A stretch of DNA of 64,000 bases from Pachypanchax playfairii (lineage: Eukaryota; Chordata; Actinopteri; Cyprinodontiformes; Aplocheilidae). Below the pieces are notes generated by a model. That model was not told the DNA's origin and did not search any database. It was given only the letters and a program-made list of their open reading frames with translations. A program made the position numbers and the translations under genes. This document shows positions 1-13,779 of this stretch, piece by piece (within the stretch, counting starts at the first letter, position 1; each line of letters opens with the position of its first letter). The stretch is taken from the NCBI GenBank assembly GCA_006937955.1, contig SSNP01000005.1:2004507-2068506 (forward strand), given 5' to 3'.

Positions 1-137
1 AGAGCAGCATCATGGTGCTACCATCAACCAGCCACCACGCAGCAATTAATATCGCTCCAATTACTGTTAAAGGGACAAGGCTGGGACAGGACGATAATGA
101 ACACATCCTCTCCTCCCCGGCACAGGAATTAAACACA

Positions 138-140
138 CAT

Positions 141-184
<44 letters not shown>
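138..184. repeat. (CA)n microsatellite
   Basis: About 47 bp of nearly pure CA dinucleotides. It makes open frames of alternating Thr-His or Val-Cys on the two strands, which are not genes. Confidence 0.95.
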
Positions 185-187
<3 letters not shown>

Positions 188-1194
188 TACATAAAACACG
201 CACAGCTTGAAAAGGAAATAATGCCAGATAGTGCTGTAATCTTTTTGCATTGTTTAACTCATTGAAGACAACAGACGAGAGAAATAAATAACTAAACAAA
301 CCTCGATAAGAGAGCAAATAAATATTAAAATTACTTGTTATCTTCTCTCAGCTGTGTGTGTTTTGCTTACAACTTAAATGTGTCACGTTCACACTTCCTA
401 AAACACAACGGGCCCTGAGAGACGCTCCAAACAGGAGAACAAAAAAAAGTCTGCAAAGTCAGACAGTTCTTCTATTAGGAACATGTGACTCCATCATATG
501 TTAAAGTATCTGCAGCCCAACATGCACAGCTGCTGCAAACATTCAGCTGGTGTGCAGCACTTTATCTCTTCATATGAGAAATATGCAACTTGAGAATACT
601 GAGTGTAAGTTCTGGTTCCATCAACGTCTTTATGTTTTTTCTAACCTTAAAAATCCTCTAGATTTTTAAACTTGTTACAAATATTTAAATCTCTGCAATA
701 ACAAACAGCTCATAATGTTTGTGAAACTCAGAGTAAATGTTTGTTTCACTGCTAAAACAAAACCGTCGACATGAGACGTATTATGTTTTATATGATATTC
801 TGCTGTAAGGTGAGAGTTATACAAATTTAAAACACTATGTAAACACTTAACTTTCCATTCCACTCAGCAATTAAAATTTCAAACAAACTGAAAAATGTAA
901 ACAGAATTTTGACCTTTTGATTCCACAGATTTCAGCTGCTTTCTTCAGTTACAACTTTAAACAAGACTCAAGTCAAAAACTTTAAGAGATCTGTGTCTGT
1001 GTAAGACTGTTCAATGTTCTGCTGAGACAAACAAAGACTATTCATGAGTGAAAAACAGCTGTCAGTCTTCCCAGGACTAGATGTCACAATAAGTTCACCT
1101 CAAGGTCAAAGGTCAGACTGTGAAAAGTTCAGAGGGAAAACAAAAACCCCCCGAGCGCTCCATCAGAGACGCTACAGCCTCAATTAGAAGGTCA

Positions 1195-1790
1195 AAGGTT
1201 AAAGATCATGGCGGGACAATTAGAAGAAGGCTGCACAAGTTTAGCTTGTTTGGAAGAATCTCTAAGTTTCAGTCTGTTTTATTTGTACAAACCAGAGGAC
1301 TTCTAGAGCAACATCCTTTGGTTAGACGAGGCCAAAATGCAGATGTTTACCCACAATGCAACACTGCATGAAAGGTAAACACAGCAGAAACACCCATTTG
1401 CCAGCTGTCTGCACGGAGGTGGAGGGTTGATGATTTGGGCTTGTTTTCTGGCCACAAGGCCTGGACAGCTTACAGTAAAGGACTTGACCTCTGACCTCTG
1501 GACCAAAGAATTATGGGCTCAGATGTGAGTCACCTGTCTAACAGCTGAAGCTTGAACCAAACTGGGTCATGAAATAGACCAATGATCTCAAAAGAATAAC
1601 ACAAGTCCAGACCAGAACCTGACTGAGATGTTGGTGCAGAGCTGAGCAGAAACAGATTCTGCAAACTTCCATGAACTGAAGCACCTTCGTTAAGACGTTT
1701 GGGTCACATGTGAGACTGAAAACATCGTTTAGAAGAAAGTCCCCGAGTTCCTGCTGGTAGAGGAGGTTCTACAACCTGCGGGCTCATCAG
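1195..1790 (+). mobile_element. Decayed Tc1-like transposase relic A
   Basis: On the plus strand, translated fragments read like a fish Tc1-family transposase. A helix-turn-helix-like TIRRRLHKFSLFGRI lies near 1215, GGGGLMIWACF lies at 1415-1447 (the conserved block around the catalytic core), and NWVM followed by a stop and TNDLK lies from 1560. The core and the NWVM fragment are in different frames, so there is at least one frameshift as well as the stop. The remnant ends near a segment recalling the family's 3' coding end. It is inactive and sits inside zfpm1 intron 3. The family was recognised from its conserved motifs; the exact subfamily is not known. Confidence 0.75.
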
Positions 1791-1990
1791 GTGGACACAA
1801 ACTTCACTCACGGTTGTTCTGGATTTTATTTCAGTTGTTGTATTTTAGTCCAAAATATAAAAGTCTGTTTTGAAGTATTTTCATGTTTTTCAAATGTTTC
1901 TTTAATTCAGATCTTAACCATCTTACACAATCACTTCAGCAGAATCTTTTGTGATGAAGAATTAAAACTAAGTGCTGCTCTGACACTGAC

Positions 1991-2125
1991 CTGGACCTCT
2001 CCACCTCTCCTTCTCTTCTTTTCCTTCATCTTCCTCCTCCTCGCCACTGTGTGTAGGGGGTTGCTCCTCCTCTTCATCGTCTTCATCTTCTGCTCCTCCT
2101 CCTCCAGAGTCCTGCGTTCTGGGTT
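1991..2125 (-). CDS. zfpm1: zfpm1 coding exon 3
   Basis: 135 nt with acceptor TGTATTCAG just above 2125 and donor GTCAGT at 1990-1985. Entered in phase 1, it encodes EPRTQDSGGGG, a run of Glu/Asp, and ends KERWRGP plus one base. The acidic, low-complexity character is typical of the FOG N-terminal region before the first finger. The WxGP ending places the next exon at the ELE(V/P) segment of the family. Confidence 0.85.
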
Positions 2126-5100
2126 CTGAATACACAACACAAAGGGTCACATTTAAAACAAACATCCAGCTGAATCTCTGACTGAATCCTGGTGTGTCGT
2201 GGTTCTTCCTGTCTGCTGATCAAAGGCAGCAGTGAATCTCCTCTCTGAAACACTATACCTCATCATGCACACGTGCACTCTTTGATTTTTATTACAACTC
2301 AGAAGAATCAAAGACTCACACATCACATCTTCACCTGCACTCCTCCCGTCCTACTCATTTCATTCATCTCTTCTCATCCATTTTTCTCTCATTCTTTTAC
2401 TTGCAACATTTTCCCCCTAAATCTTTCCATCTTGCACCCATCAGCCTGTCACCTCCAGATGAGACTGAGGCTGTCTGTGTTGCTCTAATCAGGCCTGATA
2501 TCCTCACCATTGATCAAACTGATTACACATCCTCCTGTCGGCTGATCAAAGACATCACCAGCTGCACCTGGCTGGAAATATCTGGATATGTGTGTGTGTG
2601 TAAGATAGAGAGAGACTACACATGAGATATGTGAACCCTGAACTTTGCCTGAGAAGTCATATCACAGGGTTCATCACATCGCTGAGCTCCTCCCTATTAG
2701 CACGACTCGTGATTAGTTAGATTAGACTGATAGTTACATCACTGCACCTCACCTTATCTGACCTGAGGATCTTACAGCGTCATCAGGTCAAGGATCAGCT
2801 GACTGCAGGATCACATGCATGCACTTCAGCATTAGTCTCACTAATAATAAAAAAACTAAAGTTTAAAATAACTTAAAAAGATTTATGATTATTGATGTTT
2901 TAATCTCACTAACAGTGAAACATTAAATGAAAGAGAGAAATTCTAAACTGTAACTTGAACCTCCATTTTTGCATGTTGGTCCTTTGATTCAGGTATTTAT
3001 GCTGCTGTGTAGGAAACTGCCATCAAAGGGGAATTTTGTTAAATGTGTAATGATAATAAATCATAACATATTTACCACCTTTAGAGTTAGAGTTTATATG
3101 TTTAATTATAAAAGCAGGAAGTCGCTGGTTTCAGCTTGTCAGATTTGGTTTTCTTCGTTATGCTGTAACAGCCGAAATAATACCGCCAGGCAAAATATCC
3201 AAAAACATCAACAAAACCCAATTTCAACCATTTTCTTCATTGATTGTATGAGACTTTCAATCATTTGAGCCTTTTAAGTTTAAATGTTTCGTTTTGTGAT
3301 TTGATTTCTTTCTTTCTGTGAAAACTTCGGCCTTTTTCTTCAGCTCCTTCTTCCTCCTCTTACACAAACTCCGCCCTGTCTTCAGCCTCCACCCCGATAA
3401 CAGTTCAGCCATGTGCACAAAGGCCATGTTTACTCTTGCATTCCCGCTCCGATAAACAGCGATAGTACCCAATCAATACTGGCCATAAACGCCTGGGCAC
3501 CACGTGACGCCATCTCAGTTCGTCGTTACTATCGGAACAGTCGAGAGCTCGACTGGGTCTTCATCGTTAAATAAATCAAAACACACAGAGGCAGATGCAC
3601 ACATCCAGTTTCACATCACGTCCACTTTCCAACCATTTCAAACACTAACACAAGACGTACTGTACACACACCCCCCACCCACCCCACCCCACCCCCGCCT
3701 AAACACTGCCATTATTTTCAGCTATAAATCACATTGAATGGCACATTGATTTTATCCTGCAGGGGCTGCAGCGAGGATGGGAGCTGGAGACACAGTTATT
3801 GCGTTTAATATTATCAATATTATCTCCCATATCATCTGAGACAGGGAGGCAGGTATCAGGAGGAGTCGACAGACACTTTTCTGCCAAACTCCCCCTCTCC
3901 TCCTCCTTATTCTCCTCCTCCCCCCTCAAAGAGACAGTTTCCATCAATCTGATAAGCTGAACTTCCTCTGTCACACCTGCAGGGCAAAGTCACCCAACAT
4001 TCCCTCGCCTACCAACTCCTCCAGGCCTCTGAGTCGGTCCCGTTCAGGGTTCCAGGCGTCCTTTAGTGTAAAACAGTAAATGGTCCACACTTTCAGAGTG
4101 ACCTTTGACCTTGTTTGTGATGTGTGTCTCATACTAGGTGTGTTTTTACATACATTCTACATGTAGAAGTGTTTATCTAGAATCACACGTCAGGTAACAC
4201 AACATATCCAACATGAGGTTCAGGATCAGCTGACCTTCCAGCTGCAGAACAAACAACTTTAACCATCAATAAAAACAAAGTACTCCTACTTTCTATTCTG
4301 TCTTTTCATGTATTATTAAAATATTGTGGTTTACGACTGAGTAAATCTATTGAACATGCAGTTCAATTAACTTATTGACTGATAATTATTACATTAAACT
4401 CTGAAGTCTGTTGTTTTAGCTCGATTGTTCCACCATTTAACGTCTGAGTTTTCTTCTGTGATCGCATGTGGCTCACATAAGTTTAAACACTCAACAGAAC
4501 TTAATGAGCACCACGGGTCTGTCAAAGCACCACTAACTGAAGGAACCTTTTCAAAAAGAAAAGTAACAGCACGAAAATATAATCAAAACATTAATAATAT
4601 TAAATCATTACAGGTTTACCTGAGCTGAGCCAAAAAAAAGGCCTTCCAGGCGCCTCTCGTGATCCAGTGTAATACTGAACAGTATCACTGAACACTGGAC
4701 TAATTATTTTTTATTTTATTTTAAGTAAACAACCAAAGCCCAGTTAAAATAAAAACTAACAAACATGCGGTCCCTTGTTCCTGCAGATGCAGTTTTATTT
4801 TGAAAGGGTTTAATAGTGGAAACTACTGAGGGAACTTCCAGCAGCAGGAAAGCAAACAGTCTTTATCCTGATGGTAGATACACAGTCATCTTTAAAACTA
4901 AACTCTGAAATAGGAAACAGTCCTGAAAGTGATCAATCAATCAGAATTTGGTGTTATAATGGCTTTCTATAAGTTATTGGGGTTTTTTGTTGTTGATGTG
5001 ACAGTTTTTTGATCAATTATCAGATCAAAACAAACAAAAACTTGGTGTATAAAAGTCTTAACTGACGGTAATTTGTTGTGTAGTTTCAAACTGTCTGATG

Positions 5101-8100
5101 TGAGAAAAGAAAATCCGTCTGAATCTCAAACTGACGGACATTTCATCTTAACTCGGATCGGATTGGGACCAATAATCTTCCATAAGACCTTCTATTTATG
5201 GTTATAGTTCTTGGTCTGACCCACTTACTGTTTCAGTGCTCAAGAAGAAAAATGTTAAATAAGTCTGAGAAAAAAATGCACAACATTTAAAAAATTTAAT
5301 ACTTTCTTAGGGAAAAACAGAATAGTAAAAAAAAACATACAAAAAATCTCACAAACGCATCAGAGTTTCAATTCCAGCGAACTGCAAAAGCTGAACATCT
5401 GAGCGAGATAACCAATAACCTGACTTCCTGTCAATTATTCACTGCTTGTAATTAGGACACAAAACTGCTCATCACACTTTTGTAAAGCAAAAGTAGCGAC
5501 TTTGTCGAACCAACATACAAACATGTTCAATTACATGATAAAAAAAGAAAAAGCAGCAAATCAACAGTGAAGAAAGTGACTCTGCTGCTAATCCTGTGTA
5601 CTGTCTGAGACTGTTTATCACGATGAAACCCGAGATTACTGCCTCTGCCGTCTGTTCTTTTATGCATCACACACATTTTTCTATCACTGCCGATCAGATT
5701 CTGATGAAAAGCAGAAAAAAACTTTACAAAAATCCCTGTGATTGGCTCAAACGTGGGCACGACAATTAGAGGTCAGAAGGAGGTAACGTAACAACTTATC
5801 AGCTCAGAAGTGGATTTTTATCACGTTTCCTGTGATGTTTAAAATGATTGTTTGAAGTAAAAAAGAAAAAAAAAAACTTCCGTAGTTTGTTCAGGTTGCT
5901 AAAACTGGAGAGGAAAAAAAAACAACAGACAGAAAAGTGTGTGTTGGAGCATTAATAAACTGCTTCAGATGGAGGAGGAAGTGTGTGTTTAGTCTCGTTA
6001 CTGGTAGAATGTGTTTTTCAGGCTAAAGTTATCAGGGTGGTTATCACCTCTGTGTGTGCGTGTGCATGTGTGTGTGTGTGTGTCGTCCAGATGGCGGATA
6101 AGAGGCCCTGCCTTTATTAGCCAGCGTTGGCCAGATAAAGACCAGGTATTGATCCCAGGTTGAAAGAGCAGGTTCGTCAAACATGGCTGATTTACAGAGA
6201 GCTGATAATGGCAGCGCCGGGCAACCGAGGAACCCCGGGGAGGAGAAAGAGGAGTAAATCAACAGTGTGATGATGAAGGAGGGGTGTGTGTGTGTGAGAG
6301 AGAGAGGGGGCCTTAAACACATTCACAAATAGAGAAAAATGAACACCAATTCGGTTTGCTATCGACAAACTCGCATGTGCAGAATGCCTGAGTTCTCTCA
6401 TCTTCTTCCTATATAATCTACCCCCCCCCCCCCAAGAGAAACACACACACAGACGCACACCTCAAACACACACCACCAGCTAATCTCTAATCTCGTCTCG
6501 ATTTGCACCTGACAGAATTTCCATGGGTTTATCAAAACCAAGCCAACCAGCAGACGCTTATCACCCTCAGCACCCAAAATTTCACAAGAGCAGAAATTTT
6601 TTTTAGATTAAAAACACACAGCCGGTGAAATCTTGAATAAGTCAAAAGAATATGAGTGAAAACTCTGCTATCACTCAGCGCGAGCTGGTGGGGGGGAGGT
6701 TCGGGATAAGAGCTGCATTAAGGGGCGGACCTACTGGAGTCCACAGAAATGTTTGTTTTCTTGTTGTTTTTTATGTTTAGACACATTAGAGATAAAAAGT
6801 GACATGTGGAAAACTGCAACCTCATAAAGATGCTGCAGCCATTTTTTTTCTGCGTCTCTGGGTGACATTAACGGTCTCCTGACAGATAACACAAACACGT
6901 CAGTTGATTGAACAAAGTCTTGATGTGGAGATAAAACTCGTATGAACCACTAATAACTGACAGTAAACGAGACATCTGGCTGATTTTACTTGAGGAGCTC
7001 ACGGTCGCTGCTGTGAATTCAGAGTTATCATTAAAGCTGCAAAAATATGGAGCTGCTGCTGCTGAGGAATATTCATCCATCTGTTTGTGTAGATCATCAG
7101 AAACCCTGAGAGTTCAATAACATCAACACATTTTGATCCTGGAACTGAAGAAACCTTTGGGATGGAAGATGGAACATTTTCATGATCTTATGATTCATAC
7201 AGGTGTTTTACTTTACTGGAAAGGAGAAGAAGGAAACGCATCATAACAACTTTATAACACATTTTAAACTGATTACAATTATCAGCTATTCTATTCAAGT
7301 AAAGAAAAGAAAATGACAGAACTGTGAATCAAAAACTCAAATCTCAGCTTCAGCGTCTGTTTTTTTCTTTGAGTTCTTCACTAACAAAAAACAATCTTCA
7401 TCAATCCTGTTCCTTCGTCCATCAGCTGACAGATCAGCTGTGCAGGTTGGAGCCTTATCAAGCATTTAGTTCAGCCTTCACACCTACTTTCCATGGATGG
7501 AAAACTCACCCAAATTTTAACACAAAGAAAAAACAACACATTCTCGTATTTTGGGTAAATTTGTAGTTTCCTGTCTACAACAGTTTGTCAAGTTTGAGAG
7601 AAATTCAGATAAATCTGAAGGAAACTTTAAAATAAACTTTTTTTTTGGGAAACAACACAAAAAAAGACGTCTTAAATGTTCGAGGGTTGTTTAAATTCAC
7701 ATTCAAGCTTGTTTTAAGTTTGTATCTGTATTTATTTTATTATACTGTACAACTACAAGTCAAACATATTTCATATGAAATGTGATTTGAATTACTGTGA
7801 TGAAGAAACGTTCATAATGTGAAGAAACTCATGGAACTTTTCATGATTTCAAAGCACATTTTTATACATTATTATAATGTTTCCACTTCCCCGATCTCAC
7901 GTTAAATCAAATAAAAACAGGAAGTTCTTTACATGATAAAAGGAATAAAGAGAGATTTCAGTGCCACTAAGTTGACATTAACTTTCAGCTCCAGGTTGAA
8001 CCAGCAGGAAGGAATCAGCTGTGGTTCGTTCTGTTCATGCTGTTCCTTCCAGTCTTACCTTCATTGTACAGCTGCGTGTACGACGGAGGGCTGGAGCTGT

Positions 8101-11100
8101 CGCCTTCTGCAGAATCCTCAGGGTCAGAGGCTCCGCCCTCCTCTCCTGATAGGCTCAGTGTGTCAGCTGTGTTTTCATCACCACCATCAAGATCCCCAAG
8201 GGAACCTGCACAACAAAAACAAGGGAAAAAATCCTTACTTAGGTCATTTACATCAAAATGGATTATAAAGTATGTAAAAAAAGATTCAGGAATAATATCA
8301 AAGCATCCTGTAAATGTCTGAAAAGCATTAAGCCTTTAGTTTTCCTCTTGAGGCCCTCAAGTCCAACACAGCAGAGCAGAAGAGGTGAAAAATAAATGAA
8401 AAAGCCACGTATGGTTGCATGTTCTGCAGACGGAGAAAAATAGACCCTAAATACAGCGATAGGTTTTTTAATGGACTAATTCAAAAACGAGTTTCAAGAA
8501 TTGGACACGCTGTACGGTCTAATCCAGATGATTAATAGCAAGGAGCCAAGGGGGACCTTAAAGCCAAATTACAGTATACCTAAAATTACAGCTAAAAGAG
8601 TGATTAGTGTGGGGCTGATTGCTATCAATTACACTTCCATAATCCCTGCTGACCATAGTAATTATACAGTACTTTTGATCTATTTTAGCCTGTTTGAAGA
8701 TTACATCCAAAAATTGAAGTCAGTTAATATGGATTTAATGTGACTTTTTTATTTTTTTAGAAGTGGTTCATTAATGATACTCTCTCTATAGGATGAATCT
8801 TTTAATGGTGCAGTAAGAGATCCAAACCTTGAAATACACTCTTATATTTACTCGCTACTAGAAGCTTTTTAATGCCTGCAGACTACGACGACGTCAGAAC
8901 CGCGTGATGAGCTTCATCTTCAGCTCCCGAGAGGTTAACATGATAGAATTATTAATTCGGGGTAGGCATTTCTTTAAGGAGATTAGGAAAGCTTGTGAAC
9001 ATGCAGACTGCTGAGGGAAACAATGACTTCCATACAGGATGCTGAAGATGATGATGATGTACTGGAAAGATGAGGAGGGTGGGCAGATTGTTTTTGAGGG
9101 ACTGAATCGGAGTGAAATGAATACCGACAGAGATCCAGGATCCCCCCCCCCCAATCCAAAACAGGTTGTAAATTAATTTTCACGAGGTTGTGAAGAACGA
9201 ACAGAGGGATTGTTTCGGCGCTGAAGCCGTGTCTGGGGGGCGTATATATTTACAATACTGGAACAAAAGGAGTCTATAATCTATACAAAGCACACAACAA
9301 TACCCGTGAATAAAGAAGCTTGTAGAAAAAGGGAGAGGCAATTTTTCTAATTCTGTTAATTTCACTTCCAAAGCAATTAAAAGCAGGCAGAGATAATGCT
9401 GAGAAACAATGGCCGACTGACAAAGTGTTTCTGTCTTTGTAAATGAAACATCTTTAGGCTAATTTCAACTTCCACGCCTGCATGGTTCACTCTAATTTCA
9501 GATAAAACTAACACAGTTAGATTTGGACCTTCATTTAAAAAAAAAAAAAAAAGACGAGGAGAAAAAAAATTGATCCTGTACACAATATTTTTAGAATTAG
9601 GTCCATGTCGTCCAAGCTTTGCTAGATCTCATTTTCAGTATCTATATGGACATTTTCATACAATTAATTTTCCTTTAATCATAATTGTACAAAGGGACTT
9701 CTGTGTGTAAAATTCCAATTATATTTCCTGTTTAAAATGTAAGTTTGAATTATGATTTCTCTCCTCATTACAGCTCTGGTTTAATGAATCAATCACCACA
9801 TCGCTGCTTTCAGACATCAAATGGAGCAGAAAAAGTTTCAGCTCCACTTTAATCCGAGCAGAACTATTCTTCTTCTTCTTCTTCTTTCCCCCGATTCTCT
9901 TCCTGTGTTGGATAGTTGGCAGACAGGATAGCAGGACGCCGTGCGATAAGTGCACCACATTCTACTTCATTTCCCAGTTTTACACTTAAAGCCTTTAATT
10001 GTTACAGTTTGATATCCAGGAAAATTGGACTGAACTCCTTCAAGAGATGGAGAAATAATAAAGAGACAAAAACGTGGAGCTCTGCAGGAGGGACATCTGT
10101 TCAGCTGAGACTTATCCAACAGAAACATTCAGCTTTCAGGTTGTAATTTAAACGCAGAGCTTCTGATCGTTCCTGTTCTTCAGCCAATATGATGTTCATG
10201 TACACGTCAGAAGTTTCTGTTCCTACACATTTCATCTGATGGACTTAAACCAAAGTAGGACAAACTCTGGTTGGTTTCGTCTCCTTGAAGGTTTTATTAC
10301 ATGCAGCAAACTGTGAGGATGTTATTTCATCTTTTTCCCATCAAAGTTCTTCTAATTTGTGCTGTGAGGGTTTGCATCAGAAAAAGATCTTTAGTGATAA
10401 ATTGTGCAAAACTTTTGTGAATTATTTGACCCCTAATGAACATGGGTTCGTTGACTGGTCACATGATTTATCAGTTGGGTCAGAAATTAGCGTCTAAATG
10501 TCTCAACACGCGCTGACACGAAAGGATGAAGACAGGTTAGAAATAAACTAGTTTAATTACGTCCAACCAGGTGATGAAACTGAGTCTCACTGACGTTTCA
10601 TTAAAGTCAAGTTTCAAGAACAAGCTCAAAATGTAACTGCAGCATTTGGTTTTAAATTGATGGACATCTTCAAACAAAAAGCTTTTTATTATAAACCACA
10701 AACAGTTTAAGCTTTTTTCAAGCATGTGTTTTATAGGGCGAACATGATTTATTTCTGGAAATCCCAATCCTGAAATCAGGAAATAACAACTTCCTGGTCC
10801 AAGTTTACATGGAGACAAATCCAGTCCACCACACTGATGAAACCAACCCCGATATGCAGCTACAGGAATACTAGAGTGCAGCTGTCTGTCTCAGAGACGC
10901 CACGACGGACAGAACAAAGTGCTGCAACTGATGAAGGAACTGAAGATACAGCTTTATTAACTCTCCGTCCACATCAAACCTGCAGCTCGCTGATTAAACA
11001 CAGAGACAACACACATCAAACCTGCATGCTCAACAAGCTGATTAAACAGACGCCAGCCTCGCCGCTCTCACGCTAATAACCCGCCGCACAGAAAATACAT

Positions 11101-13353
11101 CAGACCTGAAAGCAAGAGAAGGCGTGCTTCTATCGCAAAATCACACACTTGTGAAGAGAAACATTAAAAGGGAATATTTAGGGAAAGAAAGGAGGCGAGG
11201 ATGGGAAGGAGAGGCGGATGTGTGAGCTCTCGAGAGTGAAACTAAGGTACCTGACACAGAGTCAGGCGCTGGAGAGGAGCCACTTATTGATCAGAGTGAA
11301 GAGAATTACCCACCGCAGAGGAAATACTCTTCATCAACTTTGCACTTTAAACATTTCCCTCAACACGGAGTGGGATCTTATCGCAGCTCTGCGGCTGCCA
11401 ACAACACTAACAGCTTTACATTCAGTATTAATAAAAAACATCTGCTTTTTCTCTTCAGCTGTTTGAATCACAGATGTGGAAATTTAAAAAAAAAACAAAA
11501 AAAAGCAAACAATTTTGCACAAATCTGAGATGATAACTGTTAAAATATACGTTGAGCATCATTAACCTTGATACTGAGAATATACCCATAATGCAATGGG
11601 GCACAGTAGAGCCTAAAACCTTTGCAGCAATTCGAAAAAATCCTGAAAACTCATTCAGCTACTCATTTCTTTTAAAACTCTTTAATTTGCTTATTGTGAT
11701 TAGTAATTCGTAACATCCTGCAGAGTTCTTGTTTAAAGCCATTTGCAAACAACAGAAACTGTAAATGTTCCTGTAAAGTGCAGGATAAGATGTAAAATCC
11801 CTGCAGCAGCAGGTTTACTGTCACACCTGCAGGAAGTTAAAAAGCTCCTGCTGACGGTGTGAAGAAAGAGGCAGAACTAAAAGCTGAGTGTCTGCAGAAA
11901 CACACGGATGAAGGTAACGTCTGGTGATGCTGTCTGTCAGATGTTTACTGTGAAACTAATTATATGACGGGTGATAATCAGGATGCATGAAAGCAGCAGG
12001 GCGCCAAACATCAAAGGCTCGAATTATATGAACACATTTACACAAAAATACACAGAATCATCTAAGAAAAACATCCAGTTTTCTCCCTTTCTGACCGTCT
12101 CCGTCCATCCCGAGCTGCAGTCACTCCTTCATTCTCTCACTTCCTCCCTTCTTTATCTGCCACTTCCTCCTCTTCATGCAACTGCTCCTCTCTTTCTTCC
12201 CTTCCACTCNCCTTTTGATATCACTCCTGCTCCCTCCATCCCTTACACTCCATCACCTTCCCTTCCTGTCTCTCTTCCTCCCCTCCATCCCCCTTTTTTC
12301 TTTCTTTTTTTTTTGGTGGAGAAAGCGTAGTGACTGGAAGCGTCACTCTGTGTGGATAGCTGCGAGCCGTTGGCGGTTATCGGCTCCTGCAGACTCTCTC
12401 TGCCGGTCTGATCTGTCTCCTCTTCATTAAGCAAATACGCCGACGTGGAAATGAAAACATAATAGCTATTTGATTTCCAGCGAGATATTTTGCATATTGG
12501 TTCGGAGCTGATAGTGGAATTTCATCAAGTCGTTTTTTTTCTTCCTCTCCCTCTCGCGCCACCGCAGCCTCCCCCTCCACCTCCCCTCCATCCTCCTGCT
12601 TTAAAAACTGAATTACTGAGCTGGGCCAGCTTTCAGCTAAGATTTCTTTACATTGCTGGGAAGAAAAAAAGGAGAGAAATCTGGCTCCCCAGGAAGACTA
12701 CTTAAATGATTAAATATCCCCCCATTCCCATCTTTTTTTCTCTTCCCTCTCTTTTTGATAACAAGGAAGGAAATTTAAAGAATTCACAGTGTTTTAGGTT
12801 GACTATCCTCATCAGATAGCAACGAGAAAATTAACTCCTTAATGAGCAGAGTCGTCTCCCAGATAAAGGTCCTGGATGGGGAGACGGTGGGGTGAGACGA
12901 ACCCTGTGAGAGGGACATAAAGAGACGGAAAGATAAAAGAGCTGATGGAGGGATGAACTGGAATAAAAAACTGACAAAGAGAGGCTTAGTTGTCTTTCTT
13001 CCTTCCTTCTCAGGAGGAGATGTTTAGCTTCTTGGGCATGAGGAGGGCAGGTAGCGATATCAGGTGATACTCTCCCCCCCTCCTCAGGTACGTAGAGCAG
13101 CACTGATGGATGGTCCGGTGGAGAGGTATCCTTCATGGCCCCCAGAGAGGAAAAACTGGCCCTGGAGGAGGAGATCAGCAGCGTCTCCTCAGTAGAACCA
13201 TCTGATAGTCCAGTGTGTGTTACTAGAACTGTTCAGTGACCCGAGTGAGCAGAAATAAATCTCCCTGCTGCTGCTGGAACATGTTGGAACACCGTGTAGC
13301 TTCAGACCTGATAGTGGTCCCGCCATGTTACATCTGCAGCCCAGCGGATACTG

Positions 13354-13404
<51 letters not shown>

Positions 13405-13711
13405 GTGTGTTTTGGTATCGTTATGGGGACCGTCCATTGACTTCCATTGATTTTAGTAACTAGATTTATAACTAACCCAAACCCTTTTACTAACCTTAAC
13501 CATTACTGATCTATAACTAACCCTAAGACTAACTAAAACTCTATTCACACCATACCTATAAACCTAACCCCTAACCCTAAAAAGGGGAGTCCCCCTCATG
13601 GGGACCAGGCTTTGGTCCCCACAAGAACCCTCGGACCCCAGAAAGATAGTAAAAGTCAGGAAACGGGTCCCCAGGAGGTCAGAAATACAAACCCCCCGCC
13701 CCCCCAACACA

Positions 13712-13779
<68 letters not shown>

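Larger units (their letters stand above)
1..1990 (-). other. zfpm1: zfpm1 intron 3 (partial)
   Basis: This is non-coding sequence downstream (on the minus strand) of zfpm1 exon 3, whose donor lies at 1989-1990. No minus-strand ORF here resembles the next FOG exon, so exon 4 must lie beyond position 1. The stretch holds a CA microsatellite near the left edge and a decayed Tc1-like element; the rest is AT-rich without recognisable features. Confidence 0.75.

Noticed and set aside
1791..2140. Plus-strand ORF of 112 codons and an alternative minus-strand frame over zfpm1 exon 3
   Set aside because: They are shadows of the real minus-strand exon; only the EPRTQDSGG frame joins exon 2.
7933..8321. 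Two plus-strand ORFs of 111 and 94 codons over 8037-8268
   Set aside because: They are antisense to zfpm1 exon 2, whose minus-strand splice sites and frame match the FOG1 family.
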